A stretch of DNA of 64,000 bases, from positions 124,001 through 188,000 of the forward strand of contig SNVD02007236.1 in the NCBI GenBank assembly GCA_013180625.2, read 5' to 3'. Shown here piece after piece: positions 1 to 12,774 of this stretch (positions are counted from its first letter, which is position 1; each line of letters opens with the position of its first letter). A model generated the notes under the pieces. That model saw nothing but the letters and a program-made list of their open reading frames with translations. It searched no databases and was not told the DNA's origin. A program made the position numbers and the translations under genes. Origin of the DNA: Boswellia sacra. Taxonomy: Eukaryota; Streptophyta; Magnoliopsida; Sapindales; Burseraceae.

Positions 1-937
1 CAAAACTCATCATGTGCATGGCACATGCATATATAGCAGACTTTGACACCAACATGATATAATCATAACTTGCTTCTTGTTTTTTTCTTGAAAATTCTAA
101 ACCATATAAAAACGGAAAGCACACATCTAATTAAATGGAAGTAATACTTTTTTAATATCGGTACAATTTAAATTTAGGTGTGAGATCTACAAACTTAAAA
201 TTTGGACTTAGGTACTTTTCAACATCTCTTTTTGACTTAAGTACTTTTGAACATCTCTTTTTCATTGATGGAATGATTGAAATTTTGAAGTTAAAATAAA
301 AAACATTAGGTTACTAACTCAATAATTGTTTGTACATGAAAATATGGATTTATTACGAAAAAAGAAAAAAATTGGAAAAAAAAATTCTCCTAACCAAACC
401 AACATTATCGATTTAGAAATATAATGTAATTTTTACAAAACTATTTTTAATTTTTATAATTTCAACGAAGTATTAATACTTCATGGAAAACGAGACTCCA
501 TATCTCCGCCATCGCAACCACCAGCACATCATCACAATTAGGGCCACCACGCCACCACCTTTCGTGCCTCAAAAATTTCACCACCACCATCGAAGCTACT
601 ATCCAACAAATCCAAACTTCAATCAACCCCACTAACCCAATCAACTTGTACGTCCCTGCCTACAATCGGGTATTTCACAAATAACATCATTCTAGCCACC
701 ACATGACATCCCATAAACATTGCTGTCCCAGCACCATCATTGCAGCCCTGTCATTGGACCATGTAATTTGTCTCGACTTGTGTAATTGATGAACTGGATT
801 AGTTTTAGTATTTTATTAGACTAGTGGCTGAAACAAATTGCAAATGGCAAAAGACAATTGGAGCTACAAATTGTTTTGTCCATCTGAAGTTATTTGGTGC
901 TGTGATCTTGAAGCATTTAAGGTGTTTGACAAACTTC
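1..937. other. AT-rich intergenic DNA, nothing recognised
   Basis: No exon, transposon terminus or RNA gene is recognisable here. Short open frames exist on both strands but have no family signature. Positions 480-650 are richer in CCA/CAC triplets than the surroundings, without recognisable protein similarity. Confidence 0.5.
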
Positions 938-1232
938 ACATCAACTACTAAGCATAAGATTGAAAAGTTTGATGGAACCAACAGTTTTGCTATTTGAAAA
1001 ATGAAGATGCCGGCGATAATTGGCAATTTAGGATTAGATGAAGTTCTTGGAGGTGAAAGCAAGCCACTGGCAAGCTACAGTGAAGAAAAGAAGATAGATG
1101 TAATGAAGAAAGCTCACAAAACTTTGATTTCAAGTTACTTTGTCTGGTAGATTGTATTTGAAACATAAATTCTTCACTTACAAGATGGTTGAGGGTAAGA
1201 ACCTACAAGATCATATAGATGAGCTCAATAAG
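938..1232 (+). pseudogene. Copia retrotransposon gag remnant
   Basis: Reading on the plus strand with frame shifts gives typical Ty1-Copia gag peptides. These are KIEKFDGTNSF (about 966-1000), GLDEVLGGESKPLASYSEEK (about 1030-1090), and, after an internal deletion, LYLKHKFFTYKMVEGKNLQD followed by HIDELNKL (about 1149-1232). Stops interrupt it, for example directly after NSFAI where the family has Trp. No LTR, primer-binding site or pol was found beside it, so this is a decayed fragment. The similarity judgement rests on knowledge of Copia gag (UBN2-type) proteins. Confidence 0.8.
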
Positions 1233-1255
1233 CTGTAGTTATATATATATACATA

Positions 1256-1281
1256 AACACGCGCGCACGCGCACACACAAA
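1256..1281. repeat. CA/CG purine-pyrimidine microsatellite
   Basis: Alternating purine-pyrimidine run of CA and CG dinucleotides ending in ACACACAAAA. It immediately precedes the left end of the terminal-inverted-repeat element at 1290. Confidence 0.7.
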
Positions 1282-1289
1282 ATTTTTCT

Positions 1290-2009
1290 CTAATCCAGCT
1301 CCGGATTTTAAGTTTATATGGACCAAACTTTTCAAGCGTTGGATACATCCAATGGCTGGGTTTATATGCCAATATTAAAGAAAAAAAATATATATGCTGA
1401 GCCGTCTTCGCTCTGTCCAACTCACTTCTATTTTTTGTCTGCCTATGCTTAGATACTCTTTTTTTCTCTGCATGTGCAATTTTTCTTATTGCTTTTGTCC
1501 TATGATTAGAGTAAACCGAAAGCCCCAATGGTTGAAGGCTTGAAGATCAACACTTTGAAGCATAATATGAAACCATCTAGGACTTTTCAACATGATGAAT
1601 TAGAAGTTTTACCAGTAAGTTGTGAATATCAATCTCTTTCATCACATAGCGAAATTACATGGATATTGGATGTCAAATAAATATATGGGCAAAGTTTTTA
1701 GTTTTCTTGTGCGAGATAAATATTGGTTGCTAAAAGACCAGTTTGTGAATTGAATAATTCAATTTAATGAATTTATTACATATTCAATTTCAATCATAAC
1801 TTGTGAAAATGTTACCAATATCTAAAAAAATGAGAATAAAAAGTCTAGGGATAGTGAAATGACAGGTGAAAGAGAAGAGAGAAGCGAGAAGATGGAAGAC
1901 GATAAAACAATTGCTTTGTCTTTTTATTTTTAGCAGTGTAAATATAAGTCCAGCTTTTTTTGAAAAAGTTTGGTACGTATAGAACTTAAAATCCGGGAGA
2001 TCGGATTAG
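1290..2009. mobile_element. Small non-autonomous TIR element (about 720 bp)
   Basis: The left end CTAATCCAGCTCCGGATTTT (1290 on) is matched in inverted orientation by the right end (about 1951-2009). The imperfect terminal inverted repeat is about 50 bp and includes the shared blocks CGGATTTTAAGTT and ACCAAACTTTTTC. No transposase frame lies between the arms and no clear target duplication was seen. The superfamily is unresolved; long imperfect TIRs without coding fit a Mutator-like MITE. A related segment (GGATACATCCAA and flanks) recurs near 17309-17340. Confidence 0.6.
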
Positions 2010-3900
2010 GCAGTAAAAATGTGAACAGGCATGCTGAAAGCGATTTCTTTCACTTTTTGTTCTTAAAACCTTAAAATAAAGAAATGTGGTTTGATGCCTC
2101 AAAATAGAAGCCGAAAACTAATTCACGTCAGTTTTAATAGAATTCCCAACTTCAAATTTCCTCTTATTAGTCACCATCTGCTCCAGTTGCATATGTTTAG
2201 ATTTCTGCAAGGGAAATCTTATTCTCCATCATATTTCCGTGTAACATACCTTAAATTACACTTCTGCAAGGAAATCTTGTCCTACATCATATTTGCAGGT
2301 AACACTACTTAGATTTTTCAATTTTCTTTGCTCATAAAGAGGGCTTTCTTTAAACCATGAAGGGGTGCTTTTCAAAAGAGAGGAGAGCCTTTAGATTTTT
2401 AATTGCGTACTTTCTTCACGGTATTGCTGGTAGTCTGAAGTAATAAATTAAGGCTATCTAATGAGAAAAATAATACTTAATTTATAAAATAAAATCAGTA
2501 ATTTACGAATTTTTAGTTTGTTGTTTGAAAACTTAACTTCCATTTAGATTAATTTTTATTGTTGCAATGATTTTTTGTGCACAGAGGGTGAAAGCAAGTG
2601 AGTGCAGGAAGAGATAAGAAAGAGAAAACAGCAAGGGGAGGCGTGATGCGAACGGGGGAGGTGCTAATGGGGATACTGGGGAAGATCTTAATTAATTAGA
2701 CGTCCTATTTAATGGACAAATTTTGAAGAAAAATGATATAACACAATCTTAGCCGTAGGATTTTATTAATTCCATGCTTAAAAAGTTAAGAAAAATTATA
2801 TCAGTAGAGGATCTAGATCCATCTAATATAGGGCGGAGCTACGTTCACCCCTGATGTGGCCATGGCCCTGCATGTTGAAAAAAATGTTAAGTATATGAGG
2901 TAGTTTCAGTTGTCTAAGGTTTAATACATATAAGTTTATCACTTTGGCCTCTCTAATAACTTTGATGAAATAGATCAATATAAGTATATAAAAAAATTTA
3001 TAGTAATGGGTCTCCACTTTTTTTTCATTCTCTCTCTTTTTTTCTTTTTTCAAATTTGTCCTCTTAACCACTTTTGTTACAATATATGAAATATAGGTAA
3101 AATATAAATTTTAAATTAAATGATCTCCACCTTTTTCAAAAATTCTCTCTTATCTTTCCCTTTATAAATTTGTGCTCTTATCTACTTTTATTACAATATA
3201 TGAATATGGGTAGAATTGAAATTTTAAATTAAATGCTCTCCACTTTATTGCTAAAATATATTCTCTCATGCCTCTCAACTTTTTTCTCTATTAAAATATT
3301 AATTTAATTTTCCTCTTTTTCTTTCAATTTTAATATATATGTGTGTGTGTCTGTGTTTGCTTCTCCTATTGGAATACTAATTTCCCTTTTCTATTCCTAC
3401 TCTAATAATAATTTCTTTTTTCCCCTTTTCTTTTCCTCCTTAAATAATAATTTCTTCAATCAATTCACTTCACCTCATATATCCTCCACTATAAAATAAG
3501 CTTCCTTGACTTTTAACAAAATATCTCATCAAATAGCAAAAGTTTAAAAAGTTTACTCATCTTTTTTTCCTCTAAGCTAGAACAATTATCTTACTTCAAG
3601 TTGCAGTCGCTTGTCTCAAGAACAAAATACCAAAGGTTAGAATATATGTAATACATTGAGAAGGTGCTAAAATGTTGAGGATTGAATCAATTATAGATGA
3701 TTTTGAAGATGTAAAAAAACGTCGAGTTACATTTTGATTTTTGATATATATGTAATTGAACTTTTTAAGATTGTTTTTCTTTTCTCTATTATACATATTT
3801 TTTGGATTAATCTGTTTTTCTTATTCTAATAATAATAATAATAATAACAATTTTTATTATGTATTTTATTATTATTATTATTATTTTCTGTTAGACAAAC
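2010..3900. other. Non-coding AT-rich stretch with repeat scraps
   Basis: No gene recognised. Positions about 2829-2880 read GGGCGGAGCTACG...GGCCATGGCCC, a pattern common at ends of degraded hAT-like elements in plants; only one end is visible. T/C-rich low-complexity sequence occupies 3050-3480. Two trinucleotide runs in opposite sense, (AAT)n at about 3828-3847 and (ATT)n at about 3865-3886, can fold back on one another. Confidence 0.45.
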
Positions 3901-3904
3901 TTCA

Positions 3905-4310
3905 TGAACTGTTTCCCCTAGACTTAGGATCCTGGCTTCTCATTTAGCATTAATTGTTGGCAACTACGAAAATCATGCCATGATTTCCAATGAATTCTTT
4001 TGGTACAAGTAAGAACCATAAATGCCATGGATGGCTCTACCACAACTAGGTAGTTGGAAATTGATTATTGCCTTTAAAAATCAAAGTGTACAGGATGGGA
4101 GTTAGACAATCTTCTTTACGACAACATCAAATACCCAGTCTAAATAGAAATCTAGAAGAACAAGGACAGCATAGCTAAATTATGAAACTAATTAAGCAAA
4201 ACTTGATTACAAACTTCATACATTTCCTCAAGGTTGAAGAAGGTTCAATATCAAACAATATATATCCACATGAAGTCTAGAATATAATAAGGTAATACAC
4301 CTAATTAATG
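3905..4310. repeat. CER1 3'-flank unit, copy 1 (beside gene A)
   Basis: Sequence downstream of gene A that recurs elsewhere in the window. Positions 3905-3990 match 52025-52110 (beside pseudogene C), 4021-4085 match 18250-18316, and 4150-4310 match 12455-12600 and 18825-19040 at visibly reduced identity. Shared words include TACCACAACT, ATTGATTATTGCC and GAACAAGG. Nothing in it appears to code. It looks like non-coding flank carried along when CER1-like genes duplicated. Confidence 0.6.
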
Positions 4311-5048
4311 AATTGATCTCAACAATAAATTTACAGGCTGTTGGTAATTTCAGAAATAAATAGTTATATAAATAAATATATTGATGGAGTGTATAGATGA
4401 TGGGATTCCCGTAGTATTTTAGACTTATTTTGCCAATTATAAAAATGGATTAATTTTTCAGTTCACGGAATTGAATGAATTATGTAATACTATTAATTAA
4501 GGGAACATTGCCCTCTTGGCCAAATCAACGGTAAGCATATACGCATAAACATATGTAAACTAAACGGTCCGGAATATTGGAGAGGAAGCCATGATGGCTG
4601 TCTTGCTAGCCAGCTGAACAGTCAAACGCAAAGTATGTGAGGTTTATTTTACACAGCTGCAAGAAATTAATAGAAAAAGGGAGCATTGCCCTCTTGCCCA
4701 AATCTTTATTTATAGTAAACTGTAATGGGCTATTCACTTGCATATGGTTTGAAGCACACACTTCCCACTGATGTAAGTACTAAAATCACCTTCTCTCAAC
4801 ATAAATGCACAACATATTATATTGGACTACACTTAATCTTATCACACCACTAGATTTGAGCATAATTGAAATGACTCGTATTACCAAATGGTTATCGCAA
4901 ACCAATAATTTTAAGCACATACTCTCTAATGTTTGAAATAAACTACAATTAATCCCAACACATTAATTATGTTAGTCCATTGAACGTAGAATAAACGCAA
5001 TATCTTATATATCATTGTACTGAAATTTCTTCTATGTAGCCAATTATC

Positions 5049-8000
5049 CTAGCCAATAATTGGATTGTATTGGGGGATGAGAGGTTGAAATCCATGTTGG
5101 AGAGTTGCTTCCCAAACTTTATCAATGGGGGACATGGTGTAACCACACTCGTGCTCCTTCCATCCTTCTAAGGCATGAACTATCCCACCAATACGCCATG
5201 CACTCATCACCCTTCTTGGCAACCAATTCTGTCACAATTTATTTCTTTTCTTAGATTTAAAACCAACACAAACATTTAATTAATTTTTGACCCAAAAGAT
5301 TAATGTATAAAATGTAGTTTACAAACCTCACAAGAGTCTACATTCTCAAGAGCCAAAGGAACTGCCATTGCCGGTGTGAGGTGGTAGAAACAGTCCTTCC
5401 TTATTTTCTTTGGTGGGAATTGCGAGAAGGGAATGAATAATGTTCCTTTTGTTGCATTCAGCTGTTCTTCTTTAGTCAATCCATCCCCCACTAACCATAT
5501 CTATAAAAGTTATAAAATTAAAAATAAAAGCTTTAGACTTCATAACTAGTGATCATTGAGGCTAAGGAAATGCAAATATTTATATTGACTGATGAAGTGC
5601 ATGCCTTCGGAGAATAACTTCTTGAAAGCACCAAATAATTATTAGTTTCAGGCTTGTTGCCAAATGATTTGTTAAGCTTCCGATACTCATCCTCACGTAC
5701 TATTTGTACCTGGAACACAATTATAGATCAATTCGTGTTAACAAAAATGCCTTCTAACGAGATTTGATTGATTTCATATTCCGAATCTCTAATAATAAAT
5801 CGAGTACCTCGATACTTCTTTGGCATAGAGCAAGGACAACAGCACAAGCAACCTTTGTGAGATTGCCTCTAACGAGCACTTGAGTTGTTTCTTTAGGGAT
5901 GCTGTTTAACAAAACTGCAGCCGCTAAGCCACTCCCATCCACCACCTTTATTCTAAGTTGAGGATGTCTGTTGATAAAGAGCCGACCATAACAGTTAAGC
6001 TCCTCCCCCTGAAAATTGATTTCCATTTGTTCAATGTAATATTCACATTTGATAAAGAAATTAATTGGACTGTCACCGCTATCCTCACTTTCACACTTCC
6101 CCTACCCCTAGAGAAATCTCTTGTGCAAAGTATGACTTTACCCTCATTTAGCTTATTCAAATATGATAGAATGGTATATTTCTATTTATTAGAGGGCTTA
6201 AAGTATTAATATTAAGCCCACATCTACAAGTTTAAGCTTTTAGAAAAGTGGCAATCTTAACATGGTATCAGAGCCATAATTACCTAACGATCACAGGTTC
6301 AAATCCCCTCCGTGTTATTTAAAAATTAATTAAAAATTTGCACGTGAGGAGGCGTATTAGAGATCTACAAGCTTAAGCTTTTAGAAAAGTGGACTTAACA
6401 CTATTAAAGCTATTTAATTTTCTTAATTATGCCATTTTAAATAAATATTTAAAAAAAAAAAAGAAATACATGTTGCTTGATCTATGCACCTCTCACAGCT
6501 CAGGAACAGCATCAGACACTATTAAAACCACATAGCAAGTAGTCGGAATACAAGGCCACCAGCTGACCACCACTACAGTGTTTTTTTCCCCCTCCTCACC
6601 TTCCCATTTTCTTAGATTTCTTCCAAATCAAACAAAAACCTCCATAATCAAACCAAACTTCTACCACCACTTCTAACATCCATGGCCACTGTTGTTATCA
6701 AAGAAGAATACCAAAACAAAAACAAAAAAAAAAGGACTACTTTTAAATAAGTAAAATAGACATAATTAATCTCATATTCTCTCGGGCAAACCGCGTAAAA
6801 CTTCAACAATCAAGTACTGAAATTAAAGATAACGAAGTATTGTTAGCTTAGGTTTAGGACATTTGGAAGAATTGCTCGCTGGACTTTCAGGTTTGGCATA
6901 ATAAAGCTTAACTGTCTAACCACTGCTATTGCCAACTAAAACAAAAATAGCCAGCAAACCACGCCGCCACCAACTGCCCCTTCCATGGCCATCGTTGCCA
7001 ACAACTCAAAAGAAAAAAAAATATATAACCCCTTTGAAATAGATAAAATAATACACATAAAATCAATCTAGTCAAACCATATAAGCTTTAGGTCTTGTTT
7101 GTTTTCAGATTTAGCAAATATTTCTTTTTAAAATGCACATTTATCATTACAACTTAAATTAATATCTATTAGTTATTATTTTCAAAATTAAAAAAAAGTT
7201 TCAAAATCAAACACATACTGTTACCAAATTTGGAAAACAAAAACACAAAATTAAAAAATAAGCACACCCTATATTCCCAAAAGAACTTGACTACACAAGC
7301 AAGAAATACGGTATTCTCTCACCGCCCACATCAACAGATAGATCACCTCAAAATCTATAAACATTCCTTCATTGTTGTCCCTAAAAACCCAACAGAGCAG
7401 CCTTCATGCGCCACCCAAAGCTGAGCCACACCTCCGCCAACCACAACCACAAACCGAGGCAAGAGAACTGCCACCAGTACTCTCCAATTACCCTCAGAAG
7501 CGGTCCATCTACCAACCCCTACTGCCGAGAAATCCCAACAGAGAAACACAATATTATCTCCACTCCTAAAACCTCCACAACAGAAAGGTTGGGATGTGCG
7601 TTGAAGGGAAACAAATTTTGTGGATGGAGAGCTTCGAGGAGAGGAGAGGAAGGAGAATTGATGAAGAAGAAAGAGAAGACAGATGGAGAGGAAATTAATT
7701 AATTAATGATGACTTTATAATTTTCAGTTGGGGAATGTCTTTACACTGCCAATTTTTATTTTTATTTTATTTTTTATTAAGTGTGAAAGTGAAGGCTAGA
7801 CGTTACTATCAAAATTAAGTGGGGAGTCGTGGTAGTTATCCCGGCAAAATATTAGGCATGGACTTGACCCGTTACCAGTTTTAAAGATAAAGAATAAAGA
7901 AGTTCAACAGATAGTGATTTTGGGAAAGTATATATTAATTAACAATTATACACTTACCTGATTCAGTAGTCCTAGACATATTACTTTAGCACCTTTTTTC

Positions 8001-9962
8001 TCTGCTTCTAGTATGGCTTCTCCAATCAAGTTATTGATCGATTCATTTTGCCAACCTTGCAAGTGGTACTGCAACAAGAACATTAAGTAAAGGAAATAAT
8101 TTGCTCATCTCCCAATGAGATTATTAAAATTTAAATCAAACATACATATTTGTTTCAGTTTTAAAATTTCTTACTTACAGTAGGGTAAGTGAGTTAAAGG
8201 TAAACTTTCCTTACATGAATATTGTATTTGGTTATGGTCCAAGTCTGTAACTTGAATCCGTGGAAACGATTCCTTTCAACCACAAAATTACGAGCATAAA
8301 CCCAAGTTATGATGATTGACCATAAGCTCATAGGCCAAATGAACCACATATACCACTTTGATAGTGATGAGGAGGGCTTAGCTGCCAAGGAAGCAAATCC
8401 AAGCCGTAGATGATACATTGACTTCGGTGTGGTTAGGTGGGTTAAATATACAAAATCGGGCGGTTCTTCCTCTCTCTTTAGTGAAGTTTCATATAATATA
8501 TCTGAAGATTTGTCCACAGTACCATAGAGGAAATCATATAGAGGCATGAACAATGAGTAATTGGTTCGAAACTGAGTATGATGCAGTGAGTGGAACCTGT
8601 GGCATTCATTAAAAATTTTCATCATTTTATATATATTTTCTTATAAAATAAAAGCGTAGAAGAAATCACTTACGATGGAGTGTACATGAGATACTTGAGA
8701 GGAGGGAAAATGGTGAAAAGCCACTTAGGAATGAACTCGAAATTGCAGTGTCCCATGTTGTTCATAAAGTCAATGTAAGTGATGTATCCAACCACGGCTA
8801 CTACCGAAACAGTTCCAGTGGAGATTATAGTCAACAAAGGTATCATAAAAAGTGCGGAATATGCTACGTGCTCTGCAAATGGATGAATCACAGCTGCCAC
8901 AGACACACATTGATAAACAACTATTTTTCATATTTACGTTAAGTTAATGGGTAAAAGTAACATTAATATTAGAGGGAATTGCAAGAGTAGTCTTACAAGT
9001 GATGGGCTCAGTAACGATGGAGGAATGATGATGGGAATGGTAGCGAGAGTAAAGATAATGATGATGTAGTGCTCTGTGAAGCCAGTAGTACAGAAACTCC
9101 ACCGGACCAGCATGCAGTAGAATTGTGATAATTACACCATCTAATCTCCACATGGGTACGTGAGATCCGCCAGGAAGCGTACGAACCACATAAAATAAGA
9201 TTCCATTGAACAATATTTGGTCATCCCTGCCACAGCCCGGTGGATCGACGTAAAAATTAATTGAAATCATGTATTTTAATTATATTTTAAGTTAATAACA
9301 AATTAACAATACTAATTATAGCTTGATGTATATATAAATTAAGACTCACCAATTTGTTTCTCGGTCAACTTGTTCAAATTCGATGGCTTTGTCAAGTATC
9401 ATGTTACGTCCTTTGGCTGTTCTATAACGAGAAAGACTAATCCATATCAGATTGTGAAGCGCTCTCCATAGCAACAGAGGAAATACGAGAAAGTAGGAGA
9501 GGTCCCTCTCATTTTCATAATCCTTAGCTATAAATGAGAATATGCTGTGAATAACCCAAGGAGCCACTACAACGTACTGTGAAAAACCACATTTCAATAT
9601 TATATTGCAATAACGTAAGAGTCAGTTATAAATAAAAATATATATACTTTTAATGCACATAGCAAGGCATTATAACAAAATTAATTTTCCATGAAAAAGA
9701 TCATCAGAGTTTGCACTTTCTTTTCGCTCAATTTTAATGAGCTATTAAGTGTGCATTTGAAAGAAAATTGCACAAGAGAGAACCAATGCTGTACTACATG
9801 CCCAGCGAGAATACATCTATTTGTGTGTGTGTGTGTGTGTGTTTGTATTCTATTTGTGCATCTATGTGTGTTTTAGAGAGAGTAAGATGGAGAGCGGAGC
9901 ACCTTGAAGGATCCTAGAGGCTTCCATGGCCAGTCAGTGAAGATTCCTGGTTTCGAAGCCAT
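5049..9962 (-). CDS. CER1-like: CER1-like aldehyde decarbonylase, gene A
   Basis: Predicted very-long-chain aldehyde decarbonylase that makes wax alkanes at the ER with CER3 and cytochrome b5 (family knowledge). Exons on the minus strand: 9962-9903, 9576-9350, 9226-8997, 8893-8674, 8596-8215, 8068-7958, 6008-5808, 5709-5605, 5500-5327, 5228-5049. They join in frame to 629 codons plus TAG, the family's usual length. The start MASKPGIFTDWPWK is the conserved CER1 N-terminus. The FA_hydroxylase half is hydrophobic and carries the di-iron histidine clusters HRALHH (146-151), HSHHH (159-163) and HSLHH (248-252), with NNMGHCNFE between them. The WAX2 half (about 411-629) has VVDGS, GNLTKVA, LVGDGLTKEEQ and LEGWKEHECGY. 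All introns are GT-AG except intron 8, whose donor is AAG|GCATGC where gene B has AAG|GTACTT. Intron 6 is 1949 bp, against 163 bp in gene B. The coding frame is otherwise undamaged. Confidence 0.93.
6009..7957 (-). other. Enlarged intron 6 of gene A
   Basis: This 1949-bp intron lies between the exons ending in LLNQ and starting GEELNC. The equivalent intron of gene B (41625-41787) is 163 bp. The splice sites look normal (CAG|GTAAGT, TTTCAG|GGGGAG). The extra sequence includes a TRIM-like insertion at 6211-6400, A-rich and CCA-rich stretches, and open frames near 7230-7700 with no recognised family and no conserved domain. Confidence 0.8.
6211..6400 (+). mobile_element. TRIM-like miniature LTR element in intron 6
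   Basis: Two short direct repeats, about 6211-6262 and 6354-6400, share ATCTACAAG, TTAAGCTTTTAGAAAAGTGG and CTTAACA. Directly after the first is TGGTATCAGAGCC (6263-6275), the standard initiator-Met tRNA primer-binding site. A purine-rich GAGGAGG (about 6346-6352) precedes the second repeat. This is the layout of a terminal-repeat retrotransposon in miniature, with shortened repeats. It has no coding capacity. Confidence 0.7.
9822..9842. repeat. (TG)n microsatellite in intron 1 of gene A
   Basis: About ten TG dinucleotides, within intron 1 (9577-9902). Gene B carries a (GA)n run at the equivalent place (about 44291-44310). Confidence 0.9.
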
Positions 9963-10045
9963 GCTTAGTTTAGTTACTAGCTTGCTGCTTCTATATATAT
10001 GCTTAATTCTTCATAAATTTTCCAGATGGTTGGGGCCGCTTTATT
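9963..10045 (-). promoter_or_regulatory. Putative core promoter / 5' leader of gene A
   Basis: Upstream of the gene A start, on the minus strand, there is a TATATATA run at 9992-10000 and a block GGGGCCG at 10032-10038. The same GGGGCCG block occurs upstream of gene B at 44465-44471, next to a TATA-like ATATAT (about 44475-44480). Conservation of the block between the paralogues is seen in the sequence; a promoter role is inference. The first TATA lies only 30-40 bp from the ATG, so it may be leader rather than core promoter. Confidence 0.4.
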
Positions 10046-10049
10046 AATG

Positions 10050-12350
10050 CATCCGTTTTGATTGATTGTAGCTGTCAGAAAGTTGAAATCTTATTAAATG
10101 TACCACCCGATCTTTATATGTTCAAGTTCTTTGCTTTTTTAATACTAAGTAAGAATAAATATAGTTGATACAATCATACAAATATCTTTCAATTTCTAAC
10201 CTGACATTTAGTGCCGTATTAAATGCATAAGGTCCTTTCTTAGTCATGGTCTAACTTTCACATGTTATTGGTAAGTCAAATAGCATTTAAAAGAAGCCAT
10301 TAGCTGTCGTTTTACAAAATTAATGTTTTCTAGAACAAGTGTCACAGATGGACATGAGAAAATGCTATTTAGCATATGTCAAGAATGTGTTTTCGCAAGA
10401 GTCTTCCCAAACGATATATAACGACATAACCCTGGTATTATAAGAGGACTTGAAAATGATAAAAAATGAATATATTAAACACGTACGCACAGAAGTATAG
10501 ACTGTACCTATATATATATATAGGCTTCGTGACACCTCTTTTACAACCTTTATTTTTGCACAAATCATGAGTCATTAGATTAATGCATATTCAATGGTTA
10601 AAATTGAATTTAACATGTATAATTAAAGCATCTAATAACAAATGCCAAATTCAATCTTGATCATTAAAAATTTATTCATATAATTGTTGACAATTTATTT
10701 CAAGAAGTGGTGTCATCGAACATGTAATATTTTTATATGAATGTATTGTCAATTAATTGGCATATTTTAATTCCAGTACTGTTGTTAAATTGATATTGAA
10801 TCAATAAACTATTATAAAATTATTTAATTCTATATGTTATCTATCATTTGAAAGATTGTTAATTAACAAGTTTATAAGTATAATACGCTCTTAACATAAT
10901 TATTATAACTCATGGACCTTTTTTTTCCATATTTTGGTTTAATAATCTTAGATTGTGTATTATAAACTTTTTTTTCACTTAAGCTTTGAGCTTTTATGGC
11001 CGTTGGATTATGAGGTTTAGTTAGTAAATAATTAAAGATATGCATCTTGTGTGTGCTTTTTTTTCTTTTAAAGATTAAGTATACATTATTCTGATTATTA
11101 TTTTCAAATTTTAAAAATTTCTAGATGTATGTATCATTTAAAAAGGAAATAGATTGAATATAATTTTAAAAAAGTTGTAAAATAATGGTTATACAGTATA
11201 TAGGTATATATATATATATGGATATAATTTTAATGTTAATTTGATATTCTCATAAAATTTAAATTGGTTTGGATTGGAGGGGTTTGGATCTGTGCTGACC
11301 TGGCCTATCTTGTGCCCTATTGCCAACCTTGCCATAATTGCATTGACGTTAAGGAACAGAGTGGGGGAGTTGGGCAGACAGGGGTGCGGCGATGAAAATG
11401 CGACGGTGGTGCGCTGTCGGCCTGCAATCACATTGACAGATAAGTCAAAGTTTGGATTTTAAATTTTAAATTTTTTTAGTTTTATATTTATGAAATCTCA
11501 CGTCATATTTTATAGTCGTGAAAATCCCTCAACTTTTTTTAAATACTATCAATTAAATTTAATATTTCGTGTTAAATTTGATTTAAGTGAAATTACCCAT
11601 AAAATTTTAAATTTAAAGAAAAAATCTTAAAAATTATTATAGACTCAAAACTATCATTTGATGAAACATTGTATTTGATTTTTTGATAATTTATTTATTT
11701 AAGAAAATTTAATTTTGTTGTATCTATATTATTTAGGAAGGATTATTTTCCTAACCTATTTTAGAGGTATTTTAATCATTTTAACTATTTGATAAATTTT
11801 TAGGGGTATTTTTTCTTAGATTTTTTTTAACATTGTTTTTTATAAGGTTTTCAATAATTTATATAAGTTATGGATTTTCTTCTCTCTCTTTTCTTATTTT
11901 CTTATTTTTTTATTTTCAATCGATCAGGCACCGCTTCAAAAGTTTTTAGGCAGTTGTTCGGCCAAGCGCTGCCTAATTTTTTTTTGGAGTGCGAAAAATA
12001 AGCACGCTAAGTTAGCTCTCTTTTGATAATTTGTGATTTTTTGAACAAACATCAAAGAATTACATGGGTGTTATCGAGTGAAAAAACAAATTTTTGTTGA
12101 TCAATAAGAAAACAACTGTAAGAAAAAAAGAAGAGAGAAAAATAAATGATTGATGAAAATAATATTCATCAAAGATTTTATTGGAATAATGAAAGATATA
12201 AAGAGTAAATTATTTCTTTTCAAAATTTGAAATACGGTATATTGAGCAGTTGATTCTCTAGAATAAATATTTTGATGCAAATATTTCTGTCCGTTCTAGA
12301 ATATATTAATAGAAAAAATTATTATTACTTTTCCTTCTCAGTGCCGTGTC
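10050..12350. other. AT-rich intergenic DNA, nothing recognised
   Basis: No family signature was seen on either strand. Open frames near 11189-11462 lack known motifs. Poly-T/poly-A tracts and ATATAT runs (for example 11203-11219) are the only features. Confidence 0.5.
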
Positions 12351-12454
12351 CAACCTGCTTATGATTTCTGCAGGCAATAATTAATTGCCAGCGACCATAA
12401 GCCCCCACCTCCTGTCAACCACACGTAGTTTTCAACGCGGCACATCTGGATACC

Positions 12455-12620
12455 ATGAATCGGCAAGAACAAGGACTGGACTGCCGAGCTCAATTCATGG
12501 TGAGACTGACTAAACAAGTTCCATTTACAATATTCCAACCATTCCCTTGAACGGTGAACAAGCAAATTAATTATCACACGTCATTGGGTACAGATTAGAA
12601 GTCTTTCTAGAAGAGGTAAA
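12455..12620. repeat. CER1 3'-flank unit, partial copy 2
   Basis: This segment (GCAAGAACAAGGAC ... GAGCTCAATT ... CATTCCCTTGAACGGTGAA ... ATTAATTATCA) matches 18825-18930 and more weakly 4150-4250. A further part of the unit (TCATAAGGTAGTACAACACTCATTAA, in pieces) appears at 16575-16625, on the other side of the LTR retrotransposon at 12775-16294. The unit therefore appears to have been split by that insertion and older sequence around it. Confidence 0.5.
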
Positions 12621-12774
12621 ATTGGACAAGAATAAAACAATAAATTAATATAAATAAAATAATATTATAAATTTAAAAAATTTATAATATTTTTAATCAA
12701 CATTATTTGATATATAAATTAATATTTATCATATTAATTTTAAGTTTTAATTACAAAAGAAATGATTAAATAAA

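Noticed and set aside
5533..5718. Gene A exon 8 read through into intron 8 as the true structure
   Set aside because: The added residues are unlike the family, and exons 9-10 are intact and in frame downstream; kept only as the consequence of failed GC splicing.
6283..6297. tRNA B-box-like GGTTCAAATCC
   Set aside because: It lies just after a retrotransposon primer-binding site and no tRNA cloverleaf or A-box can be drawn around it.
7230..7702. Overlapping frames in intron 6 of gene A
   Set aside because: Proline-rich, low-complexity peptides inside an intron with good splice sites; no family signature.
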